Shown here: positions 23,366 to 31,756 of the stretch, in pieces
How the letters are laid out: each line of letters begins with the position of its first letter
How positions within the stretch are numbered: the first letter of the stretch is position 1
NCBI GenBank assembly: GCA_036924285.1
Contig: JAYKYS010000012.1
Location: 10,230,001 to 10,294,000, forward strand
DNA length: 64,000 nt
Source: Asterella californica
Lineage: Eukaryota; Streptophyta; Marchantiopsida; Marchantiales; Aytoniaceae
Direction: 5' to 3'
Translations under genes and position numbers: made by a program
Notes under the pieces: model-generated
Databases searched by the model: none
Told to the model about the DNA's origin: nothing
Seen by the model: the letters and a program-made list of their open reading frames with translations, nothing else

Positions 23366-24845
23366 TGTCGGATTGAGAGTCTTCTTGGGAAGGGCGAACC
23401 TTCTGGCTGTGATATGAGCTTGAAGGCTGTGTGCAATCTACTCAGGGAAGCGTAGGACTCCTGGCTGTGGCTGGTTTACTCAAAGGATAGGCTTCAGGTC
23501 TCAAGGTGATACTGAAAACACTCATATAAGTCTCCAGGCTCTTCTGATAAGTTCAGGAAGCAAAGTTCAGGCTTAACTAGCAATGATAAGATCAGATGGC
23601 GAACTTTGACACTCAGGATTGAGAAATATGTGAAGGTTCAGACCTCAGAACTCCTCCTACATGTAAATGAGGTTCTACTGGTGCACATACAAAATTTCAG
23701 CTTCAGATCAATTCAGAGCACTAAGATATGAACAGAAACTTTCTGAGTAGAGAAATTACGGCAGTTTCTGGTACCCAGACAGCTATTTCGACCTAGAACA
23801 GGGGATTGGCTCGATCAATTTCAAAGTTTCTTACAGTATTTGCAGTACACAGCTTGCTGAACACTCCTGTGAAGTTGGGCCTCCTGATTCCACACAGAAC
23901 TCCAGATTTCGCTCTCTGAAGTTGCTGCTCCAGATTGAGAGCTTTTTGGACCCTCTCTACTTCAGCGGTCGCCCTGAATTACTCACTGACTCAATTGACA
24001 TGAAAATTTGGAGACAGTCGTAGCCCTGCTGACAGTGAACACAGCCACGAAGTTTTGAAGCGATTTCCTCGATTCTGCTGCAAATGACACTCAAAACCCC
24101 AAATTGAACAGAAGTGCTTCAATTCTGACACAAATCGAACTTCAATCAGCCATAACTCCTTGTTTATTGCTTCAAATCGATCAAACTTTTCGCTGACAGT
24201 GCTTGGCTCGACGAGCTCTATCTCCCTGTGCTCTCAGATTTTTCAGTACCCTCGCAAATTGCTCGAACTCCACTCTAGAGCTCTGTTTCTAAATTTAGAG
24301 TTTAACAAAAGACAAAAACAGACCAATGGGAGTTCATAGCTCCACTTGGTTGTCCTTTAGTACCCTAAACCACGTGGCAACTTAGTTTTACTCATAGGCT
24401 ACCACGTCAAGCTCCCTAGAGTGCCAGCGTAAAACTTAAACTACCTAAAACGACACGCCGTCCCAAAAAATAACTTAAATCAGCTAGAAAGCGTGCATGG
24501 ACGACAAGTAAGTACAACCCATGATTTCAAACCCCTATCGACATGGTAAATCTAAGTCATGTACATTGAGTATCATAGATAAGTATGAATTTACTTGCAC
24601 AAGCGTACGAATGCTTGAACAAGATAAATGTCATACTACCAACCTACTAGGATCCAAAATATTTGACAGAGTTAACACCATATGCAAAAGGTGTCAACCA
24701 TAAGCATAAAAGACTAAGAACAGTACAGAGCTAACTTCTAAGACTACTAAACGTCAAGTGTCGGAGTAGAAATAACATGCGCTAAGTAACGCGACAGCAG
24801 TGATAAGTGAATCATTTACTATGTCAAATGATTCACATCACGAGA
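23366..24845 (-). repeat. family A LTR, full length (1480 bp)
   Basis: On the minus strand it runs from (TC)TCGTGATGTGAATCATTTG at 24845 to CTCAATCCGACA at 23366. Only the first base pairs are altered relative to the other end. Its 3' half is related to the B LTR. Confidence 0.7.
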
Positions 24846-25020
24846 GCGCGCTTGAGAAGATTGATTGAGAGAGTGAGCTTCACGAGCTAGCATTGAGAGA
24901 GGAATCGAGTAAGACATCGAGGTAGGAGAGAACAAGTTGGCAGCTAGGCGAAGGGTGAAATCGAATCGCTAGAGCACAACCAGCAGAGAGAGCGAAGGCG
25001 TTTCTGTGGAGCTTCCGAGA
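24846..25020 (+). repeat. inverted D LTR fragment at the left edge of D2
   Basis: The sequence GCGCGC...GATTGATTGAGAGAG...GCATTGAGAGAGGAATCGA...GGCGTTTCTGTGGAGCTT is the reverse complement of D LTR sequence at about 56320-56500. It therefore runs opposite to the D2 LTR. It joins D internal sequence at TGTAGTGACGCAGG, the same internal point where D1 joins its own inverted LTR piece. Confidence 0.65.
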
Positions 25021-26655
25021 AGTTGACTGTAGTGACGCAGGATTTCTCCTTTTGCCCATTTAGTATACAAGATATCGTTCCCACAGAGGATTTGCACAAG
25101 TAACGCTGCTCTAAGTTCTAAGATCTATTCAAACACACAAACACACGGGTTTTGCCTAGAAATCCCGTCTTCTCACAAAACCACACAAAACTACACATCT
25201 TCCAGACACGCCAAATGGTGCTCTGGAACTAAACAAACAACTACCAACTAAAATATCACACATCTATTTACAGAGAAGCTCGGGAAGACGATCTTCCTGC
25301 TTCCAGATTGCTTCTTTCGGTCTTCTCGATACTGTCTTCCCGAAGCGATTCTCGTCTTCTGGGGGTTCAACTCGTCTTCTCACACCTCCAGAAGGCTGTC
25401 CTGCTTCGCAGAAGTCGACCAGCAACGGTCGTTACACATTATTCTCACACTCACATTCCAACAGGTTAGATAAATCACAAGGTGTATGTCCCTTGTAGCC
25501 TTCCCAGGCTTCTGCCTACGGAAGTTGTCTTCCTGCAGCACTACAACGACATTCACCTTCACGGAAGCTCAATAGAAGTATCGGAAGCTCACTAGGAGAA
25601 GGTAAGAAGATGGGGAAGATGGGAGAAGATGGGGAAGATGAGAAAAACCAAACAAGAGAAAACAAGATAAAAAAAGAGGCAATTAAGATTCCGACAGGCT
25701 TCTAGTCCGGATCCTGACTAACAAGCCATCCCTGCTTGTAATAGTTTGGGGAGGAAGACAACAAACGTGAGTACTGTTGCACCGTCTTCTACTCGAGGAT
25801 GTCGTCTTCTGTTGCGGGAAGAAGGCTTCTTTCTTCTTCACTTCGCTGCTCTGACTGCTCTGTCTTCTGGGATCACTTATCCAGAAGACCGTTCGTACGT
25901 AGATCCCAAGTGCTCTACTGAACGAGTCAAGCTACACTTCCACAACTGCTGACAGTCACCGCCACTCAAGAAGAACACTTCCCATGCACAATTGGGAGCG
26001 AATTCAAGGAACCCACCATCCAGAAGACACGGACAAAGCTTCTACATTCAAATCCACAATCTATTCCCCGAGAAGAAGTCACAATGGCATTGGGAAGCTC
26101 ACTCCCTCTACTTCCTGCGTCTACTCCTCGACACACCAGTCTAGCTAACAGGACTGCACGAGGATGCCGTTCCCTGTTCCTAGACTGTCCACTACTTCTA
26201 TCTACATCGTCGAACCACTGCTGGTGCGAGTATGCAGACCCCTCATGTATATTCCAAGACTATTCGTATGTTTCCCACAACGGGTGTAGTGTGCTAAGAC
26301 TGTCTCTACTCTAATGTGTCTGCCTGCCCATAGAATCGAAGTGTATGTGCAATTGTTACAACATTCTACAGAACTGGCAGAACTGGCAGAGCTCCATTTC
26401 CTACTCTACGATCCTACTTAACCATCTACCTCGAGAGCCAGGGGAGGCGACCACCAGGGAGAGAGAGAGGCGCTGACAAGAGGTTGTCACCTCACATGCA
26501 TGCGGTCCCTCTTCCCAATTAGCCCTCCACTGTGTTACTCCTACGCTACCTATGCTGCCACATGGGGTCCTAACTATTTTTACATGGAAAACTTCCACCC
26601 TTAAGATAGCATGTCCGATCCTACTAAATCTGGAAGTGTCGATTGAGGTTGCTAA
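25021..26655 (-). other. non-coding 3' region of D2
   Basis: This region is homologous to 11504-13084 and rich in CTTC/GAAG and GTCTTC/GAAGAC. Small ORFs differ between the two copies, so no gene is called. Confidence 0.5.
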
Positions 26656-28190
26656 CTACTCTGATTGCTCGGTGGCAATCTCTACATGATCTGCTCCTAC
26701 CGGAGCTACTACCTCGACTTCTGATGGGCTGGGAAGCCCTGCACTTACCTCGGGTACCACTGAGGTAGCTTCCCTCTCCTCGCTCTTCGCTGGTCCTGCG
26801 GTTTCTGCGGCTGCGTCTTCCTCGGCTTCGACTTCGGAAGACGGAATGGTCTTCTGGGAAGACGAGTCGAATGGTGCGTTTTCGGTCTTCTGAGGCACAG
26901 ATGCAGTACTAGGGACCATGGTGACCTCATAGGGGTCCGGGGAAGTCGCTTCCTCCACGCGGAATACCTGGGAAGACGGCTCGTCTTCTTGTCTTCCAGA
27001 AGACATCATGTCTTCCGGGGCGTCTTCTGGAGTCTTCTCGTCTTCCAATGCTGTCACCACCAAGTGTACAGCGAGATCGAACTCCTCCTTCTCCATTCCA
27101 GATCCAGTCGATGGTGCTGGAGCGTGGAAAGATGCGGTTGCAGGTGTCGGAAGTGAGCGAAGACCATAAAGTGTCTTCACTCCTTCTATCTGTCTATCCA
27201 AGTACCTGAACATACTCTCCCGGCATTCCACCAACATCGCTCTGGACTCGCTGTCCCATTCCCTAGCTAAGGTAAGTAACTTCCTACCCGTGGTGTAGTT
27301 GAACTTCTTCCGAAGCGCTTCCACCGACTGTGCCAACATCTTCTGTGCACGGGCCTCTGCTGCTTCCCTCTACGTCTTCTCCACTGCAGCTTGCGCTTCT
27401 GCGGCTTCTCGCTGCGCCTTCCAAGTGGTCTGCTCTTCTGCGAGGGTAGTGATCTTCTCTCGCACTCGGAGAACTTCCTGATCGCGCTGCTGTACTCGCG
27501 CCTGCAACTCCTGGTTGCTCTTCCGAAGTTGCATCGACTCCTTGGCAGAGGCGGCTGCTTCCGCCTTGTACCTGGCTGCAAGCTTCTCCGTGGTGCGGAG
27601 ACTAGCTTCCAGCGACTCCGTCTTCTGCTGGCTGTCTTCCTGTCGCAGCAAGGTGCGCAGGCCGAATCCAGGCTGTAAGGGCTTCTCCTGTGCCCTCGCT
27701 CTCCTCTCCAGCAACTCCATAGCGGGCTGGATCTCCTTCTGGAAGTAGGCACTGAACTCCTCCAGTCGTCTTCCTGCGGAAGACAAGTTCATCTCCACCA
27801 CACGCTCTGCGGTGTCGACTTCGTCTTCCAGAGGCAAGGAAGCCTCTTCCACCACTACGGCCTTCATCTTCTACGCACGAGAAGAAGCTACTCTTCTCAT
27901 CTTCCGGGGTGGAAGACTCCTCGTGGCAGGAGCGGCTCTCTTCTTTGCGCTTCTTCGCATCGCAGCAGGAGCGCCCATCCATCCTTCGTCTTCTGGAGTC
28001 TTCGGAAGACTCCCAGGGGTTACAGAAGCTGTCTTCTGCTCTGATCGGGTACTCAGCAGCTCTACCTCCGAGTCCGACTCCGATCCTGAATGAATGAGGG
28101 AGATGGGTGTCCTTGGTACACTTCTGGGACCCATCTTCCTCAGTGGCGTGGCGTCTTCCGACCCACTAGACTCATCTTCCCTCACCAGAA
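26656..28190 (-). pseudogene. family D ORF1, C-terminal two thirds (D2 copy)
   Basis: On the minus strand the frame enters from the insertion site with REDESSGSEDATPLRKMGPRS, runs through a basic linker (AMRRSAKKR...PPRKMRRVASSRA), then a stop and an uninterrupted coiled coil (27867-27370). After one stop near 27367 the final domain follows (27339-26656; MLAQSVEALRKKFN, YLDRQIEGVKTLYG, Pro/Thr-rich acidic tail). It is more intact than the D1 copy. The N-terminal part lies at 46856-47703, across the methyltransferase element. Coiled coil and basic linker suggest a self-assembling nucleic-acid-binding Gag-like role, as inference only. Confidence 0.6.
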
Positions 28191-28194
28191 GCGT

Positions 28195-28483
28195 TGTCAC
28201 GTCAGTTTGGGCACCTCGGCTAGGTTGACCGAGTGTGAAGTGACGCATCCCGGTAAGGCCGTTAGTGCCGTTAGGGCGAGTTGGGAGGAGAGTCCACTAG
28301 GGGTAAACTTCGCAGGTAGGGCTTGGAGGCCTTAGTTCTTTGAGTTGAGCCTTCAAGCTCCAGGCTATGGTGGATAGTCTAGTTGAGTGTAACCCGGATT
28401 CTCTTCGCGTTTACAGTGGGTTTGGCTTGATCATTTGTGAGTAGTCCTTGTTGTGGTGTTGGAGATGGTAATTTCTCTGTACA
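28195..28483 (+). repeat. 5' LTR of the methyltransferase element (shared core)
   Basis: It begins TGTCACGTCAG and matches 46445-46733 almost base for base, for example GGTTGACCGAGTG and GTAACCCGGATTCTC. The match ends a few bases later at CAGATTA. The GTGTATG-rich segment that flanks the 3' copy on both sides is absent here, so the true LTR limits are uncertain. Confidence 0.7.
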
Positions 28484-30385
28484 GATTACTCAAAGAACTG
28501 AGTGCAGGTCGAGGCGGAGTTCAGTAAGAGCTCGCAGATCTGAAATCGGAAATCGTCCGCTGGTATCTTCGGGCGTTGCCGTTCGTGGTTGATTGTTTGG
28601 AGCTGTGATCGAGGTGTGTGAGCGCCGTGCTACATTGCTGGTCGCAGATCGATTTGCTGTTGTTGGGGTCGAGTGGAGATTTCTGTCATGCGGAAGCGCT
28701 GCAGAAATTTTGCGGAATGTTCTTGAAGTGTGTTGTTGGAGCCGGATTGCGTGTTTGGGCGTAGCAGCTGAAATACTTGTCATAGTCGGGCCGGAGTGGA
28801 CTCTTTGGAAGCGCATTGGAGAGACGATTCTAGCACACTAAGTTTCGTGGAGTTTGGCCAAGGATTGAAGAAGTTATGGCATGTCGAAGTTCGCTGCCGT
28901 GAAACCCGCAAGCACTAAAAGGCTAGTTACGTCAGATTTTGGCTCAATTTCGTGGGGAAACTCGAGTTTAGTAGTTGTTTTGTGTGTGTGTGCATCCGCG
29001 AAGTGTGTGTGTGCACCCGCAAGCTGTTTTCGCTGTTTTGGAGGCTGTTTTGGTGCAATCTTCTGCAATTCGAGCCTCTTCTGGTGTGTGTGTACCTGTT
29101 CTACTGTTCCACTCTACTTCAAGCGGAGCGGAGCGGAGAGTGAGCGGGAGTGTCGAGGTGTGGAGCGCACTCCACACCTCGACACTCCCGAGGTGTGGAG
29201 TGCGTGTTAGGATGCGTTTAGAGGCTTCGAGGAGCAGAGGTGCGTGAGTGCGGAGGCGTGAGAGCGGAGTGCGAGAGTGCGGAGGCGGAGCGGAGCTGAG
29301 CCTGAGCCTGAGCCTGAGCCCGCCGCAAGCCAGCTTGCTGGCGTGCGTGAGAGAGGTATCCAAGCTTCAGGTGTGTGGGAAGGGTAAAATCAGCTGGTCA
29401 CCCATCCCAACACTATTCCTGGACCTGGACTCCTGACTCTGTAGTCTTAGCTTTGGCTTTACCACTAGACCAATAGCTCTTGGTGTCCTACAGGGATGCG
29501 TGCAAGTACTTATGGACTTGTATAAGGTAGTAGGAGACCTTCTCGCACGTCCCTAGAGGAGTGGTAGGGCGACCCCACAGTATTAGGGGGAAGCTATAGT
29601 TGTGGTAGTGTTTGTCTACACCGTAGAGGCGCGTATGGAGGCAATTGGTGGCAGTTGTCTTGGGTGAGCTAGTAGAGCTACCACGTGGATGTTTTTGGAG
29701 CTACTAGAGGTGTGGACATCTAGTTAGTGATCTCCAATGTCAGTTACGACTGTTGGTGATCATATATTGTGCATGTGGTCACCGACAAGGAGTCGTCAGT
29801 CCGGGTGGGGCTGGGTTTCTCTTTATGTGAATGTTTGAGTGTGGAGGGTTATCGTTTGGACTTCTTGTGGTTGGAACCCCTCCATACTCTGCTTCCTGTT
29901 TGTGCGCCGCGTTTGCTTGTGTTGGCGCTTGATTTCTGGAGTGAGTTCACTCCAGTGTGCTGTCGGTAGTGAGGCTGGAGTTGCGGACCAGTCAGACTAC
30001 CTTTGTCTCTCTCACGGTGCGGTTGGAGTGACGACCAACAGACCGTGAGAGGCTGCCTGTGGTGATGGCAGGTACAGGTTACCCTTACCTTGACCGTCCT
30101 AGTAGGGGATAGGTGAGCTCAGTTGGAGCGGGATTAGGCAAGTGGTGGTTACGGTGGTGACGGAGATTGCGACATTCCGGTTGGGGAGTGTGTTAGCGGG
30201 ATTTTCTCATCACGGAGTTCTCGGGAGGTTCTGGTGGGGACTTCTCGGACAATGGGTATACACGGAGTGGGGTGAGGTACCGACTACCTACGCCATTGCC
30301 GTCGGTTGTTCCAGAGGACGAGTCAGACGCAGACAGCGCGTTTTCTGGTGGTGAGTCTAGTGTCGCAACACCGTTGTTGTGGGAC
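28484..30385 (+). other. long non-coding leader of the methyltransferase element
   Basis: About 1.9 kb without a convincing gene. It holds a GT-rich stretch (about 28975-29020), a perfect 18-bp-stem hairpin (29148-29187), a GGAGC/GAGCCT repeat tract (29260-29325), an antisense tRNA/5S-like segment (29392-29490) and a bipartite hairpin (30009-30051) shortly before gag. Long structured leaders in LTR elements often hold packaging and translation signals; that role here is inferred. No clear PBS follows the LTR. Confidence 0.5.
29148..29187. repeat. perfect inverted repeat, 18-bp arms, 4-nt loop
   Basis: GAGTGTCGAGGTGTGGAG is followed after CGCA by its exact reverse complement. A third partial copy (GAGGTGTGGAGTGCG) follows at 29191-29205. 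It is predicted to form a very stable hairpin in the leader RNA. Confidence 0.9.
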
Positions 30386-31756
30386 ATGGACGAGATCTAT
30401 GGGGCCACGAAGGGGCCTCGACGTTACTCGGGTACAGTTGGTACCATTGAGCTGGATGACTTCATCCAGGAGTTCGACAGTTGGTGCGATCTGCAGCAGA
30501 TGCGGAACCCACAGCTGTTTACACCCTTCATGGCGTGGAAGGGTTTGTTCCAGCACTTGGAGGGACCGCCGATGGACGATTATCATGAGTTCAGGCGAGA
30601 TTACAGTGTTGAGATCGAGTTGTGGAGACAACATTGGTCTCCCAACTACGTTTCTATCACTACTGGCACAGTTTCGGGAGGCGTAGCACCTGCGAGTTCG
30701 GGTGCCAGTAGCAGTGGTACAGCCGCAGGTGGCGGAGTACCTACTACCAGCGGGGCGTCCACAGGTAGTGGAGCGGGTGGTAGTGTGAGCGGGATACCAC
30801 CAGGGTTTAACCCTGTGGTTCAGTTCTTCCAATGTTTGAGGAAGAACTATCAGGGTGTGCAGACCGACAAGTTGAGGAGTCTGCAGGAGTTCAAGCGGAA
30901 GACTGGAGAGAGCCTACGCGAGGCGTTTACTCGCATGAGGCGGTTGATCAGTGTTACCCAAGGGGTGACGGAAGCACATGCAGTCCAGTTCTGGTATGGG
31001 ATACTAGACCGGGAGCTGCGTAGGAGAGTTAGAGATGCTACTCTTCTTAGAGATACCGCTCCGACGTTGGCGGTTGTCTTTAGTCTGGCTGAGCGGATTG
31101 AGCTCAACATGGTGGAGGAGAGGGTGGTGGTTGCTGGGTTCAGCAAGGAGACACCACATGGAGCGACCACCTCTTCTCGAGGATCACAGGCTACGCAACA
31201 GCGTGGTGGTGGTGGTGGTGGTAAGGATCGTGCAGAGCAGTCACGATCGCAAGGAGGTGTAGGAGGATCTGGTGGGCAGAAGCCCATGCCGTCCTTCTCT
31301 AGTCAGCAGCAAGCGGGTCCTTGCTGGACGTGTGATGGTCCTCATCAGCAGAGGGACTGTCCACAGAGGAGAGGTTATGAGACGTCAGGGACATCAGGGA
31401 CGTCTCAAGCAGTACCTAGGCAATGTGAGCATTGTGGACGACCTGGTCACAGTAGTGACCGTTGTTTTGATCTCCACCCCGAGTTGCGGCAAGGAAAGGC
31501 TGATCGTGGACGAGGCAGAGGAGCTCAGGGAGGCCGTGGTGGTCGAGCTGGAGGTAGAGGTCCAGCACCTGGGAGAGGACCGGTCGGTCCACCGCCTGCT
31601 ACGACGTCAGAAGCAGGTATGGCTGCTCGGATTGAGCAGTTGGAGCAGAGGATAGCTAGTATGGCTATGGCTCAGCGGAGATCAGGTGGAACAGAGGCTT
31701 CCACGTCTTATGGAGGAGAAGGAGGTGACTTCGACTTCATGGCTGGTGTGGCGTAG
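30386..31756 (+). CDS. gag: Gag of the methyltransferase element
   Basis: The ATG at 30386 (GGACATGG) is the first in frame; the frame is open upstream to 30197 without an ATG. About 456 residues. The N-terminal half carries an acidic segment and a Gly/Ser-rich spacer, then a retrotransposon Gag helical region (SLQEFKRKTGESLREAFTRMRRL, FWYGILDRELRRRVRD). The C-terminal half has zinc knuckles near residues 312 (CWTCDGPHQQRDC, CX2CX3HX4C) and 345 (CEHCGRPGHSSDRC, CX2CX4HX4C), then an RG-rich tail. Its role, by family, is particle assembly and RNA packaging. It ends in TAG at 31754, with protease continuing in the same frame, so fusion by readthrough or a nonsense change are both possible. Confidence 0.85.
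   Translation: MDEIYGATKGPRRYSGTVGTIELDDFIQEFDSWCDLQQMRNPQLFTPFMAWKGLFQHLEGPPMDDYHEFRRDYSVEIELWRQHWSPNYVSITTGTVSGGVAPASSGASSSGTAAGGGVPTTSGASTGSGAGGSVSGIPPGFNPVVQFFQCLRKNYQGVQTDKLRSLQEFKRKTGESLREAFTRMRRLISVTQGVTEAHAVQFWYGILDRELRRRVRDATLLRDTAPTLAVVFSLAERIELNMVEERVVVAGFSKETPHGATTSSRGSQATQQRGGGGGGKDRAEQSRSQGGVGGSGGQKPMPSFSSQQQAGPCWTCDGPHQQRDCPQRRGYETSGTSGTSQAVPRQCEHCGRPGHSSDRCFDLHPELRQGKADRGRGRGAQGGRGGRAGGRGPAPGRGPVGPPPATTSEAGMAARIEQLEQRIASMAMAQRRSGGTEASTSYGGEGGDFDFMAGVA

Larger units (their letters stand above)
20102..24845 (-). mobile_element. family A chimera with inverted LTR ends
   Basis: The right part is a minus-strand 5' half: LTR 24845-23366, PBS, gag-protease. At 20934/20935 it joins an 833-bp piece of the same LTR in the opposite orientation, starting TGTCGTGATG at 20102. 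Both outer ends are therefore LTR 5' (U3) ends; the right one reads CGAGA where CGACA is expected. pol and the second direct LTR are missing. Flanks CCGA and GCGC do not match, so a simple insertion with duplication is not shown. Confidence 0.65.

Noticed and set aside
28870..29440. Cluster of short ORFs on both strands in the methyltransferase element leader
   Set aside because: They arise from GT-rich and GGAGC repeat tracts and the perfect hairpin. No domain is visible.
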